NCBI GenBank assembly: GCA_001464115.1
Contig: LNES01000006.1
Location: forward strand, 310,001 to 374,000
Origin: Chlamydiae bacterium Ga0074140
Lineage (GTDB): Bacteria > Chlamydiota > Chlamydiia > Chlamydiales > Rhabdochlamydiaceae
DNA: 64,000 nucleotides
Direction: 5' to 3'
Shown here: one piece after another, positions 39,372 through 48,053 of the stretch
How positions within the stretch are numbered: the stretch's first letter is position 1
Layout: every line of letters starts with the position of its first letter
Notes under the pieces: generated by a model
The model's input: the letters and a program-made list of their open reading frames with translations, nothing else
Databases searched by the model: none
Told to the model about the DNA's origin: nothing
Position numbers and translations under genes: made by a program

Positions 39372-40024
39372 AAACTTCTCCATTTGGGAATTGAAAAATT
39401 GAGCTCTTGCTTAGTAACAGGATGAGAAAACTCCAGACAGACGTGTTGAAGCGCAATCGCCTGTGGAATGTAGCTACTTTTACTCCCGTATTTCGCATCT
39501 CCAACGATCGGACATCCCACGGCAGAGAGTTGCGCGCGGATCTGATGATACCGTCCTGTGTGAAGCTCCACCTCGACGAGTTGCGCGCCAATTAATCGGT
39601 AGCTTAAAAGCGCGCGTTTAGCGTCCGGCTCACTCTCTTTTGCGATGCGCGCACGAAAATCGTCATGCACTAGAAAGTGTTCCAAAGTCCCCTCTTCGTT
39701 CGGCAATCTTCCTTCCACTCGCGCAACATATCTCTTACGAATCTTTCTTTCGCGCATCATCTCATTTAAGCGAGAGAGCGCCTTGCTCGAGCGCGCAAAG
39801 AGCACAATCCCCGACACCGGCTTATCAAGACGATGGATCGGCACGAGAAAAATATTTCCCGTTTTTTTCGTCTCCACTTTGAGATGCGCCTTCGCCCACT
39901 CTTCCAGATTTCTTCCATCACCTGGCTGTGTGCACATGCCCGCAGGCTTATACACAACAAAGAGATGGTTATCTGTATAAAGTACCGAAGGAGCTTCCTG
40001 TTTTTCTCTGTCTATGAACTTCAT
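39362..40024 (-). CDS. RluA-family pseudouridine synthase
   Basis: 220 residues. Catalytic Asp67 in HRLDKPVSG, the N-terminal FVVYKPAGM and the C-terminal GRYHQIRAQLSAVGCPIVGD are diagnostic. It isomerises uridines in rRNA or tRNA; the site cannot be predicted. It starts 56 bases inside the upstream methyltransferase gene without a clear ribosome-binding site, which implies reinitiation or coupling. Confidence 0.92.
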   Translation of the reverse strand: MKFIDREKQEAPSVLYTDNHLFVVYKPAGMCTQPGDGRNLEEWAKAHLKVETKKTGNIFLVPIHRLDKPVSGIVLFARSSKALSRLNEMMRERKIRKRYVARVEGRLPNEEGTLEHFLVHDDFRARIAKESEPDAKRALLSYRLIGAQLVEVELHTGRYHQIRAQLSAVGCPIVGDAKYGSKSSYIPQAIALQHVCLEFSHPVTKQELNFSIPKWRSLCL

Positions 40025-40814
40025 AAAGTAAAAGGGTTGCAGCTGTTGCTACGTTTAAAGAGTCTGCCTTTCCTAGCATCGGAATGCGCACCTGCACATC
40101 ACACGCAGAAAGCCACGGATCGGAGAGCCCCACCTGCTCTGTTCCCACTGCGATGGCAACGGGCCCCGTTAGATCCACATCAGTAAATTCCTGTTTCGCA
40201 CTTGGCGTTGCGGCGACGATTTTAATCTTCTTTTCGCGGAGCCAGACAAGTGTCTCCCCACCACCCGCTTCTACAACCGGCTGCGTAAAGAGCGTCCCCA
40301 CACTCGCGCGCACCACATTTGGATTATAGATATCTGTGCAACGATCACACACGACCACTCCATCCACACCCACCGCATCTGCCGAACGCAGAATGCTGCC
40401 CAAGTTCCCCGGCTTTTCGATCGCCTCCGCAATAAGCAGAAACGGATTTTTGTTTTTTAAAATCTTTGGCACCAGATCTTTTAATCCGTGCTGCATCTGA
40501 TGCGCTACACCTAGCAGCCCATCTGGACGATCCCGGTAGGAGAGCTTCTCGAAAATATGTGGCGCGCAGGCGTACACATGAGCTCCCGTCGCTTTAATCT
40601 TAGCAATCAATTCAGGCTCATTTTCACCTAGAAAAAGATCCGGACAAAAAAAGAGGGAATGAAAATGGATGCCGCCCAATTCCGCACGCATCAGCTCACG
40701 ATACCCTTCGATCAGAAAGAGCTTCTCCTCATCGCGTGTGCGTCGATCTTTTAAGGCAAGCACACTCTTGATCTTCGGATTCTGCGCACTTTTGATCGGT
40801 TCATTGCTTGTCAT
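39969..40814 (-). CDS. TrmH/SpoU-family RNA 2'-O-methyltransferase
   Basis: 281 residues. An N-terminal RNA-binding substrate domain (about 1-105, with NPKIKSVLALKDRRTR) precedes a SPOUT domain with motif 1 KPGNLGSILRSADAVG, motif 2 VGTEQVGLSD and motif 3 LNVATAATLLLYE. The rRNA or tRNA target is unknown. The start overlaps the stop of the upstream methyltransferase (ATGA). It is the middle gene of an RNA-modification operon. Confidence 0.93.
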   Translation of the reverse strand: MTSNEPIKSAQNPKIKSVLALKDRRTRDEEKLFLIEGYRELMRAELGGIHFHSLFFCPDLFLGENEPELIAKIKATGAHVYACAPHIFEKLSYRDRPDGLLGVAHQMQHGLKDLVPKILKNKNPFLLIAEAIEKPGNLGSILRSADAVGVDGVVVCDRCTDIYNPNVVRASVGTLFTQPVVEAGGGETLVWLREKKIKIVAATPSAKQEFTDVDLTGPVAIAVGTEQVGLSDPWLSACDVQVRIPMLGKADSLNVATAATLLLYEVHRQRKTGSSFGTLYR

Positions 40815-41638
40815 GTTTTGCTCCAGCGCGCAAAGCTACCTGAGGGCACCGTACATTCAGCCTGCGAAGGAAGCATCATCTCTCCCGCCTCCCACTTTCC
40901 ACCCTTCATCCGCTTTTCCATCAGCTGTTTCATTACAATCGGCGTCATCCCTGGAGTGTGTGTCGTAAAAATCCAAAAGAGAGGTTGATCACTAAAAAGC
41001 GCCTGACACTTGTCGAGGATAAGATGGAGATCCCGTTCAAGAATAAATGTCTCACCCTGCTTGCCCCTTCCAAAGCTTGGAGGATCCACAATGATCCCCT
41101 CGTAACGTGAACCCCGTTTCTCTTCACGCGTCAGAAACTTAAGCACATCATCCACAATCCAGCGGATTGGCGCATCTGTGAGCTTGTTCAGGGCTGCATT
41201 TTCGCGTGCCCAAGCTACCATTCCTTTTGAGGCGTCCAGGTGGCAGACCGATGCCCCAGCCTGGGCCGCTGCAAGCGTTGCCCCTCCGGAGTAAGCAAAA
41301 AGGTTGAGAACGCGAACACCTTTCCCCCGCTCTCGAATGAGATTTTGCATCCAAGGCCATAAAAGACTGTGTTCTGGAAATACACCTAGATGTCCAAAAT
41401 CTGTCGGCGCTATCTTGAATTTCACCCCTTGAAGATCCACCTGCCAAGAAGCTGGTAGAGATTTTCTCCCCTTCCAGGCATTCCCCTCATCGCGTGTGAA
41501 GACCGCATCCGCCTCACTCCAAGCCTTCTCAGAAAGTTGGGGTTTCCAAAGCGCCTGCGCGCAAGGGCGCACCAGGAGAATCTCCCCAAACCGCTCTAGC
41601 TTCTTCTGATTGCCGCTATCTAAAAGTGTGTAAGTCAT
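40811..41638 (-). CDS. Class I SAM-dependent methyltransferase, RlmI/RlmK-like
   Basis: 275 residues. The SAM-binding core has VLNLFAYSGGATLAAAQAGA and a catalytic IIVDPPSFGRGKQG (NPPY-type loop DPPSF). The order resembles the catalytic domain of RlmI-type 23S rRNA cytosine-C5 methyltransferases, but the N-terminal PUA domain is absent. The ATG at 41638 is chosen. An upstream in-frame codon exists but has no better site. First gene of a four-gene run of overlapping genes, three of them RNA-modification enzymes. Confidence 0.82.
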   Translation of the reverse strand: MTYTLLDSGNQKKLERFGEILLVRPCAQALWKPQLSEKAWSEADAVFTRDEGNAWKGRKSLPASWQVDLQGVKFKIAPTDFGHLGVFPEHSLLWPWMQNLIRERGKGVRVLNLFAYSGGATLAAAQAGASVCHLDASKGMVAWARENAALNKLTDAPIRWIVDDVLKFLTREEKRGSRYEGIIVDPPSFGRGKQGETFILERDLHLILDKCQALFSDQPLFWIFTTHTPGMTPIVMKQLMEKRMKGGKWEAGEMMLPSQAECTVPSGSFARWSKT

Positions 41639-41763
41639 ATTTTTGATAATCCGGTAATGATAGCACAAACCTTGGAGATCTATCGATTAAAATAATTGTT
41701 ATTTTGTTTTTAATTTTAATGAAATTGTAAAATACTGCAGAAAATTATTAAAAACACACAATT

Positions 41764-42657
41764 ATGACAAACTCAATTTTAAATTCACATAAACCAACAT
41801 TTTCAAATATCCCCGGTCGCTTGCTTAGCCTTGCGCTCTCCTACTCAAGTTTTAATACACTCTTGGCGCTCCAGCAGGTAAATAAAAGGAGCAACAAAGC
41901 TGCAAAAGATGTACTAGATCGTTGTTATAAGCAGCCGCTGGATCTTGCATCTACAGCCTGCTCCGATCTGCTAACCGCAGCGTACCATTTTGTCTTAGGG
42001 CGCAGACAAAATCCTCCTGAAAATTTAGCACGGGTCTCCAGAGTTACCATTCTTCAATCATACCTCTTCTTAAACCCTATCTCCTTTCGTCCTATTAGCG
42101 ATGCAGATCTTGGCATACTGAAAACATCCTTTGCATTGGAGACAGATTCCTATGTTCCAAAATTCAAGCTGGCACAGCGGCTCATACTTCAAGCCATTCG
42201 ATCTCCTCGACTCTATTGGGATATATCCTTAGCTACAGATCTACTTCACGAGGTAGATTTCCATAGCTGCTTGCTTGACAAGACTTTCAAAGAGGACGAC
42301 AAGATTTTTAAAATTCGAATCGTCATAACGATGCCTGAAGAGAGCGCGACGAAGCTCCTCTTTCAGGCAAAAGAGATCGACTCCCCTTCTGTTGCGGACA
42401 AAGAGAATGCCTACACCTCAAGAGATGCATTGGCGCGTGAGATCCATCAAACTTACGCAGCCTCCACTCTCACAGCATTATCGCAGACAAAAAATATTGA
42501 CTTTTCCGGTGGAGAAAAAGAGCAGCTGATCGACTACACCGGAAAAACACAATTAGAACACGCCATTACTGAAGCCATTCTTATCAGCAGCCTGCAACAT
42601 GTGGGCGCAAAAATGCACTACTCAACAAGAGACGGCCAAACGACTACTTTCGAATAA
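41764..42657 (+). CDS. Unknown protein with F-box-like N terminus (member 1)
   Basis: 297 residues. Residues about 16-58 (SNIPGRLLSLALSYSSFNTL and on to NKRSNKAAKDVL) follow the F-box pattern: a Pro-Leu start, two amphipathic helices and a basic third helix. The region after it (LDLASTACSDLLTAAYH) matches MELESDACSRLLTDVYH in member 3, so these two are clear paralogues. Another shared block is WDISLATDLLHEVDFHS / WKISLNTDLLHGFDFNT. No LRRs are found; the C-terminal part is a new domain. AT-rich upstream region. Confidence 0.72.
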   Translation: MTNSILNSHKPTFSNIPGRLLSLALSYSSFNTLLALQQVNKRSNKAAKDVLDRCYKQPLDLASTACSDLLTAAYHFVLGRRQNPPENLARVSRVTILQSYLFLNPISFRPISDADLGILKTSFALETDSYVPKFKLAQRLILQAIRSPRLYWDISLATDLLHEVDFHSCLLDKTFKEDDKIFKIRIVITMPEESATKLLFQAKEIDSPSVADKENAYTSRDALAREIHQTYAASTLTALSQTKNIDFSGGEKEQLIDYTGKTQLEHAITEAILISSLQHVGAKMHYSTRDGQTTTFE

Positions 42658-42748
42658 TCAGAGCCCTATCAATTAAAGCAATTATTTTTCTTCTTTAAAT
42701 CTCAAAGTTGTAGGAGCATCTATGTATGCATTAACTTTGGAGGGACTT

Positions 42749-43654
42749 ATGGCAACATCTTCCGTTACAAGCAGCATAAGAAATTCAACGCCGTTTGCAA
42801 GGATCCCCGAGAAGGTCCTCACGCATATCCTTTCTTTTGCACCACCTGAAACAGAGGCACTTTTATTAGGCACGAATAGTAAAATACGAGAGAAGGTACA
42901 AGCCATAATCGCAAAAGAGATGCAGCCTAGATCTTCTCTTCCCACCATGTCCGCGAGAGTGGAGAAACAGGAAAAATCCTTACTAGATGCGCCCGTTGCT
43001 TTTGCAGCAGGTATGCTAATTCTCAAATTTGAGAATACGACACAATCCACTATTCTCTACGTAAATCCTGAAGATCATAACACCCTGAAAAAGGACCCCT
43101 CACAAGCACAAAGTATCGCTCGCCGCATTCTTACCGAGAGTAGGAATCAGCCGTTTGATCTGCAGATGGAAATGTTTCATCGCAAGACCTCTCTTTCAGC
43201 AAAAGCCTCCCATGGATTCGCATCTTTTTTTTCTGGGTTACTCATCGATATCGAGAATGCGAGATATCAATTCGAAAGATGTACAATTTCACAGGAACGA
43301 GATGGGATGCGCGTGACTTTTCAGTGTAAGAAAATCGCAAACCTTGCAGAGGCTGCTCTACCTAAGAAAGAGCTAACGCTCTTACTCAGCGATGGAATAG
43401 AAGAGCTACTTGAAGAAGTAGGGAAAAAAGAAAATTTTCAACAGCATGCTGACTGCGGAACCTTTATGCCCTCCAGCACGAGCCAGAACATACTTGAAAT
43501 AAAGAAAATGTTATTCCTTTGTTGGCTAAACGCACGTGATTACGTTATAAAATGCGTGGAAAAATCTAGGTTTAATTCTAATCGATATGAAATTTCGTTT
43601 ACGCGAAAATCATCTCAAGCTCCCAAAAAAGATGACGACAAGTCGAAAGAATGA
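42749..43654 (+). CDS. Unknown protein with F-box-like N terminus (member 2)
   Basis: 301 residues. Residues about 18-55 (ARIPEKVLTHILSFAPPETE and following) are again F-box-like. The rest is less similar to members 1 and 3, but keeps the pattern NQPFDLQMEMFHR and a C-terminal helical region. The ATG at 42749 sits four bases after GGAGGG and gives the same MATSSV-type start as MAISAV in member 3, so the upstream in-frame ATG at 42722 is rejected. The C terminus is Lys/Ser-rich. Confidence 0.7.
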   Translation: MATSSVTSSIRNSTPFARIPEKVLTHILSFAPPETEALLLGTNSKIREKVQAIIAKEMQPRSSLPTMSARVEKQEKSLLDAPVAFAAGMLILKFENTTQSTILYVNPEDHNTLKKDPSQAQSIARRILTESRNQPFDLQMEMFHRKTSLSAKASHGFASFFSGLLIDIENARYQFERCTISQERDGMRVTFQCKKIANLAEAALPKKELTLLLSDGIEELLEEVGKKENFQQHADCGTFMPSSTSQNILEIKKMLFLCWLNARDYVIKCVEKSRFNSNRYEISFTRKSSQAPKKDDDKSKE

Positions 43655-43857
43655 TTCGCGCAGTCGAGCCTAGAAGAACAAGGAAAACTCTTCAAACTGC
43701 TCTAGCTCTACTGATTTCAGAAATCTAAAGGCACGTAAATCATATTTGACGTTCTAGTATTCTAAGCGTCAAGTGTTTATCAACAAGAATCACACCTTCA
43801 TATTAAATAGAAAATTATGCTAAAATTTATCCACTTTAATTATGTAAGGGGGAAATT

Positions 43858-44961
43858 ATGGCAATATCTGCAGTAACTAGCACCAGGTCGAATTCACAAG
43901 ACCGCCACAAAAAAGGGTTTTCTAGCCTCCCGAATCAGCTGCTTCGTCACACTATTGGGTTTGCAGGTATCCAGAGCTTCTTCTCGATGCAAGCGATCGA
44001 TAAACACACGCACACAGCCGCAAAAAGAGCACTTAAGCAGTTTACCGATCCCATGGAGCTGGAATCCGATGCCTGTTCTCGTTTGTTAACGGATGTTTAC
44101 CATACGACCCTTGCAAAAGAACAAAACGTTGCGGAGGTTCTTAAAAATGTTTCGACTGTTGCTATCCGTAAGGGGGCTTTCATTTTAAAAAGTTCTTGGA
44201 AAAACCCCTCCAGTGAATACACCTCCTATGAATACACTTGTTACACCCAGACCGGGACTTGCATTTTAAAAAATTCTTCGCAAACACACTTATATGGATA
44301 CGCTCATCCTAAAATACTCGCCAAGTTCAAAGAAAACCTTTTAAAAGATAATCTTTTAAAAAAATTTTGTAATGCTCGTTTTTTCATGCACCAGGTAATT
44401 AAATCGCTCCCTCAGGTTTGTTGGAAAATTTCCTTAAACACAGACCTCTTGCATGGGTTTGATTTCAACACTTTTAGCGATAGAAATTTTAAGCATGGAG
44501 GTAAGTTATATGAGTCTCGTTGCATCATACGTTTAGACGAGACAAACTCAACAACCTTCATTATTCATGGGCTTCCAGAATGGAATTTTCATCCCTATTA
44601 CGTTAACCAACTAGACCCGAAAATATTCTTTCTTGAAGGCGTTCTTCCAGCTTTTGAAACTGGCAAAAAATTAGCAAATATTACCCTATCTTCCTTGAAA
44701 GAAAATGAAGCAATACAAAGGGACGGCGCACCCGCTCCTTCGATATTACAGTCCACTTTAGCAAGGCTTATGCATGAAGCCAAGTCGACATTACAGAGTC
44801 CTCTATACGAACTTATGTATGAAACTATCCTCTGGAATTCTGCTAAAAAAAGGGGAATGAAGCTTCCGATGAACAATAACAATATCAAGGGCCACCATGA
44901 CTTCATAAGTGATAAAGAACCTTCTGAAGCTCCCCAAAAAGGTGTGTGCATACTGCAATAA
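43858..44961 (+). CDS. Unknown protein with F-box-like N terminus (member 3)
   Basis: 367 residues. The F-box-like part is about 21-60 (FSSLPNQLLRHTIGFAGIQS, then FFSMQAIDK). It shares MELESDACSRLLTDVYH, SLNTDLLHGFDFNT and the C-terminal helix with member 1. A local low-complexity duplication (NPSSEYTSYEYTCYTQTG) lies near residue 120. GGGGG lies six bases before the ATG. The last 59 bases overlap the convergent pncC. Separated from member 2 by about 200 AT-rich bases, it has room for its own promoter. Confidence 0.72.
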   Translation: MAISAVTSTRSNSQDRHKKGFSSLPNQLLRHTIGFAGIQSFFSMQAIDKHTHTAAKRALKQFTDPMELESDACSRLLTDVYHTTLAKEQNVAEVLKNVSTVAIRKGAFILKSSWKNPSSEYTSYEYTCYTQTGTCILKNSSQTHLYGYAHPKILAKFKENLLKDNLLKKFCNARFFMHQVIKSLPQVCWKISLNTDLLHGFDFNTFSDRNFKHGGKLYESRCIIRLDETNSTTFIIHGLPEWNFHPYYVNQLDPKIFFLEGVLPAFETGKKLANITLSSLKENEAIQRDGAPAPSILQSTLARLMHEAKSTLQSPLYELMYETILWNSAKKRGMKLPMNNNNIKGHHDFISDKEPSEAPQKGVCILQ

Positions 44962-45382
44962 TGATCGCCTCGCGATCTTTTCCCTCTGCGGGGAAGGTAA
45001 AGATTTTGGGATCTTCCCCGCGCGCGCTGATTGCGGCCCAGATTGTCCCCACAGGTTTTTCTGCACTGCCGCCCGTAGGGCCTGCAATTCCCGACACGGC
45101 AATTCCGTAGTCTGCTTGTGTGATTACGAATAATCCCTGCAACATCGCACCCACAACTTCGCGGCTCACCGCCCCCTTCTCTTTCAACAACTTTTCAGGA
45201 ACATGCAAGAGATCGCGTTTGAGTGCATCAGCATAGCAGACAATCGAGCCCAGGAAATAGGCAGAGGCACCCGGAACCGAGGTGATCAGCGAAGCCATTC
45301 TACCGCCTGTGCACGACTCTGCAAAGGCAAGGGTCTTCTTTTTAGCAACAAGCTTTGTTTGTATCTGCTTAACCTGCTCCAC
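44903..45382 (-). CDS. pncC: Nicotinamide-nucleotide amidohydrolase (CinA C-terminal domain)
   Basis: Deamidates NMN to NaMN in the pyridine nucleotide cycle. 159 residues: a stand-alone CinA_C domain with AESCTGGRMAS, YADALKRDLL and the loop VSGIAGPTGG. It lacks the N-terminal MoeA-like part of full CinA. The 3' end overlaps the convergent F-box-like gene by 59 bases, which suggests that gene extended or was inserted later (inference). Confidence 0.92.
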   Translation of the reverse strand: MEQVKQIQTKLVAKKKTLAFAESCTGGRMASLITSVPGASAYFLGSIVCYADALKRDLLHVPEKLLKEKGAVSREVVGAMLQGLFVITQADYGIAVSGIAGPTGGSAEKPVGTIWAAISARGEDPKIFTFPAEGKDREAIIIAVCTHLFGELQKVLYHL

Positions 45383-45398
45383 TGCACTCTCCTACGGG

Positions 45399-46109
45399 TC
45401 AATGCGCGATCTGCACCCCATGTTCTACCAAGCCAGGATGATTTGCAATCCATGCAAAGCATCTTCTTCCTAACCTAATTGGCTCGTTACTTCTTTTGCC
45501 TTGAAAAATGAAAGGGGTGGGAGCCGTATTTGTGCGTAACCATTTGGCGAGCCTCTGGTAGAGGGCTGTGTTGGGAAAGTCGGGAGAGTCGACCACCTTC
45601 GCAAACTCCTGTGTGACCGGGTGCTGATAGAGCTGCGGATAGGAGAACTGGACTCCCCAGGTGATGCTATCTTTGCCGAGAACCATGGGATGAAACTTCC
45701 CATCGATTGTCGAAACGAAAAAGTGGTGGAGTTGCAGCTGAAGCACGGGTTTGAGTGTTTTAACAAGCAACCTCCCTTTACCTGCTTCCATTGCGTAGAG
45801 GGCTTCACGGGTGACAGAAAAAATCGAAGAGAGGTAGCGTCGAAGTCCGTTTTCATCGGGGAGTTTTCCGGCTTTAAGCGTTTCTGCATACCCCTCATAC
45901 GCACGCAAAAACTCCTCTTTCTCGACCATCATGGTCTGTTCGGTTACAGGCTCGCTCACGACAAAGATTTCAAAAGGTGCAAGCGCAGCAAAAAGATCGC
46001 GCATCTCTTGGGCATCCAAAAGAACTTGATGCTTAAGCCATTTGGAAGCGCGCATCACCCCCTCATTTGCAGGGTTGCTGATACGCAATATTGGATGTCT
46101 TTGTTCCAT
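45399..46109 (-). CDS. Conserved hypothetical protein, chlamydial type
   Basis: 236 residues, no recognised domain. It is soluble, with a C-terminal segment RRCFAWIANHPGLVEHG. It lies 16 bases upstream of pncC on the same strand. The ATG at 46109 is chosen (MEQRHPILRIS); nine more codons are open upstream without a site. The composition fits a backbone gene rather than a recent import. Confidence 0.65.
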   Translation of the reverse strand: MEQRHPILRISNPANEGVMRASKWLKHQVLLDAQEMRDLFAALAPFEIFVVSEPVTEQTMMVEKEEFLRAYEGYAETLKAGKLPDENGLRRYLSSIFSVTREALYAMEAGKGRLLVKTLKPVLQLQLHHFFVSTIDGKFHPMVLGKDSITWGVQFSYPQLYQHPVTQEFAKVVDSPDFPNTALYQRLAKWLRTNTAPTPFIFQGKRSNEPIRLGRRCFAWIANHPGLVEHGVQIAH

Positions 46110-46122
46110 AAATCTGTTTTTT

Positions 46123-46201
46123 ACCACCGAGAGCACGGAGGCGCTTCTCGCGGGAATCAGTCGCCTCTCTTCATCTCGGTGCCCTCGGTGGGCTCGGTGG
46201 T
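46123..46201. repeat. Inverted repeat with dispersed-repeat arms
   Basis: Arms 46123-46141 and 46183-46201 are imperfect reverse complements (accaccgag..cggagg against cctcggtg..ctcggtggt). The right arm resembles sequence at about 21961-21977. It lies between the hypothetical gene and lspA and contains no gene. Confidence 0.65.
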
Positions 46202-46242
46202 AAAATTACACCATTATGCAACTTCTTTATGTTGAAGAGCTA

Positions 46243-46752
46243 TTAACTTCGTGAAGGGGTTTTTTGGGCCTTCTTAGTATAGGATTGGAGGATGAGTGTC
46301 ATGATCCCACAAAAGATTGCGCTGTCGGCGATGTTAAACACAGGAAACGAGCTTCCCCAAAATTGGAAGTAGAACATATCGATCACATGCCCATAAAGAA
46401 GATGATCGAGAACATTGCCAAGAGCTCCTGTGATGATCAGGAGAAGAGGAATGGTCTGTGCTCTCATAGAAAAAAGAAAAAGATAGAGAATCATAATTCC
46501 TATGATCAGCAACCTTCCGTAAAAAAGGTACTGGTGGTAGGAGGAGAGCATTCCCCATGCCGCTCCTTTATTCACCACGTGGACGAGAGAAAAGTCGATC
46601 CCCAAAACATTTTCAAAGACCCCCACTCCTCCATAGGGAAAGAAAGGAACAAGTCCCATGGGCGAAAAAAAGTGGTGCACATAGGACTTAAGAAAAAAAT
46701 CAGCGGCGAATAGCGAAAAAACGAAAAGGGAGAGAAACAGAAACCTGCGCAT
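46243..46752 (-). CDS. lspA: Lipoprotein signal peptidase (SPase II)
   Basis: Cleaves prolipoproteins at the lipobox in the inner membrane. 169 residues and four membrane segments. The catalytic aspartates are Asp125 (GNVLDHLLYGHVID) and Asp143 (VFNIADSAIF). Its ATG is directly adjacent to the dksA stop (TAAATG), so the two are cotranslated. The nrdR-dksA-lspA order is that recalled from Chlamydia. Confidence 0.95.
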   Translation of the reverse strand: MRRFLFLSLFVFSLFAADFFLKSYVHHFFSPMGLVPFFPYGGVGVFENVLGIDFSLVHVVNKGAAWGMLSSYHQYLFYGRLLIIGIMILYLFLFSMRAQTIPLLLIITGALGNVLDHLLYGHVIDMFYFQFWGSSFPVFNIADSAIFCGIMTLILQSYTKKAQKTPSRS

Positions 46753-47118
46753 TTACAGGAGTCCTTTCTCAAACTTCTCTTGTGCTTGAACGGTCATTGT
46801 GGCGTAAGGAACTGCCTCTAAGCGCTTCAGAGGGATCTCCTCGCCCGTGATATCGCAGACGCCGTAAGTGTCTTCATCGATTTTTTCGAGAGCGCGTTCA
46901 ATCTGGCGGAGGATGGAAAACTCTTTGTTGGTCACTTCTAAATTAATTGTGCGGTCGAAGTCATCGGTGCCTTCGTCTGCCTGGTGTTGTGAATATCCCT
47001 TTGACTTCTGATCTGTCTTCACTTCTTCCGTTGCACCTTTGACGAGCAGCGTCATCTGCGCGCGCAACTCCTCAAGGCGTTTTTTAAATTTCAACACATC
47101 CGCTTTTTTCATGGGCAT
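46753..47118 (-). CDS. DksA/TraR-family protein with degenerate zinc finger
   Basis: 121 residues. Coiled-coil N-terminal part, then the family signature ITGEEIPLKRLEAVPYATMTV. The usual C4 zinc finger has only one cysteine left (GVCDIT). The positions of the second, third and fourth cysteines are Thr, Thr and Gln. It probably binds the RNA polymerase secondary channel but must fold without zinc, as known for some cysteine-poor DksA variants. The start at 47118 follows AAGGA. Confidence 0.88.
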   Translation of the reverse strand: MPMKKADVLKFKKRLEELRAQMTLLVKGATEEVKTDQKSKGYSQHQADEGTDDFDRTINLEVTNKEFSILRQIERALEKIDEDTYGVCDITGEEIPLKRLEAVPYATMTVQAQEKFEKGLL

Positions 47119-47133
47119 GCCTAGTTCCTTAAG

Positions 47134-47634
47134 TTAAAATTTTTGCAGTGGGCTTTTTGCGCTATTCGCAAATTGTTCTGCGTCATCCTTAGGGTCGACA
47201 TTTGACAGTGCATCTCTGAGCTCATTCACATCTTTAAAACGGCGATACACACAGGCAAAACGGATGTAGGCAATCGTGTCTAAATCCTGCAAGTGCTGCA
47301 TCACTACTTCACCCAGCTCGGTGGTGCTGATCTCCTTTATCTGCCGCTCCATCAGATCCGCTGTGATCTTGTAAGCGATCGCTCGAACCTGCTCGTGGCT
47401 GATGCGCGTATGCCGACATGCGGCATCAAGGCCTTTAATCAGCTTGTCCTGCTGAAAATCCTCATAACGGCCATCCCTCTTATGGACTTGGATGGTGAGA
47501 TCGACTGTTTCAAAAGTGGTAAAGCGCTTTAAACACTTTAGACACTCTCGTCTTCTTCGTACCGCATTGGTCTCCGTCGCATTACGCGAATCGGTGACCT
47601 TTGACTCATCGTGACTGCAAAATGGACAACGCAT
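47134..47634 (-). CDS. nrdR: Transcriptional repressor NrdR
   Basis: Represses ribonucleotide reductase genes in response to ATP/dATP. 166 residues. The zinc ribbon uses Cys3, Cys6, Cys31 and Cys34. The ATP-cone spans about 49-139 (VHKRDGRYEDFQQDKL and YIRFACVYRRFKDV). A Ser/Lys/Gln-rich tail extends beyond the usual end. First of the nrdR-dksA-lspA run. Confidence 0.95.
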   Translation of the reverse strand: MRCPFCSHDESKVTDSRNATETNAVRRRRECLKCLKRFTTFETVDLTIQVHKRDGRYEDFQQDKLIKGLDAACRHTRISHEQVRAIAYKITADLMERQIKEISTTELGEVVMQHLQDLDTIAYIRFACVYRRFKDVNELRDALSNVDPKDDAEQFANSAKSPLQKF

Positions 47635-47705
47635 AAACGATGATTTATCCCGCGCTTACTTTTTTGTGAAGAATTTATTTTATTCTTCCGCCGATTTATT
47701 GCAAA

Positions 47706-47792
47706 CGGAGGAGGTGGGATTCGAACCCACGAAACATTTTCATGTTTACACGCTTTCCAAGCGTGCTCCATCGGCCACTCGGACACTCCTCC
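47706..47792 (-). tRNA. tRNA-Ser (GGA anticodon)
   Basis: 87 nt. The acceptor GGAGGAG pairs with CTCCTCC before the discriminator G. The long variable arm identifies a class II tRNA. The anticodon loop CTTGGAAAG carries GGA, reading TCC/TCT serine codons. The T-arm GGTTCGAATCC is standard. The CCA end is not encoded. Confidence 0.96.
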
Positions 47793-47860
47793 AAAAATTG
47801 TGGAACGAAAATACCCCAGAATTTCTTTATCCACAAGTTTGAAGAGATGGGAAGAAAAGC

Positions 47861-47983
47861 CGGGCACGCACGCGGGCACGGGCACGAAAAAAACTCAAAC
47901 CTGGGAATTTTAAACTTTAAACCTCGAATGTTGCGTATTTTTCTTTTCTCTTCCGTGCCCGCGTCCGTGCCCGTGCCCGATCT
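47861..47983. repeat. GC-rich inverted repeat of cgggcacg units
   Basis: The left arm 47861-47886 and right arm 47954-47979 are imperfect reverse complements built from cgggcacg units. The right arm (47954-47983) is identical over 30 bases to 52609-52638, in the same orientation. The 70 bases between the arms are AT-rich. The two direct copies bracket both ABC-transporter modules. Confidence 0.85.
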
Positions 47984-48053
47984 TTCTTATCTTTAATTAA
48001 TCGGTTTTGTGTCATAGTGGTTCTCCACCAAACAAATTTACACCTTTTTGATT

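Noticed and set aside
43220..43240. Run of T residues in F-box-like member 2 as a possible frameshift site
   Set aside because: The frame continues normally on both sides with plausible protein sequence, so no disruption is supported.
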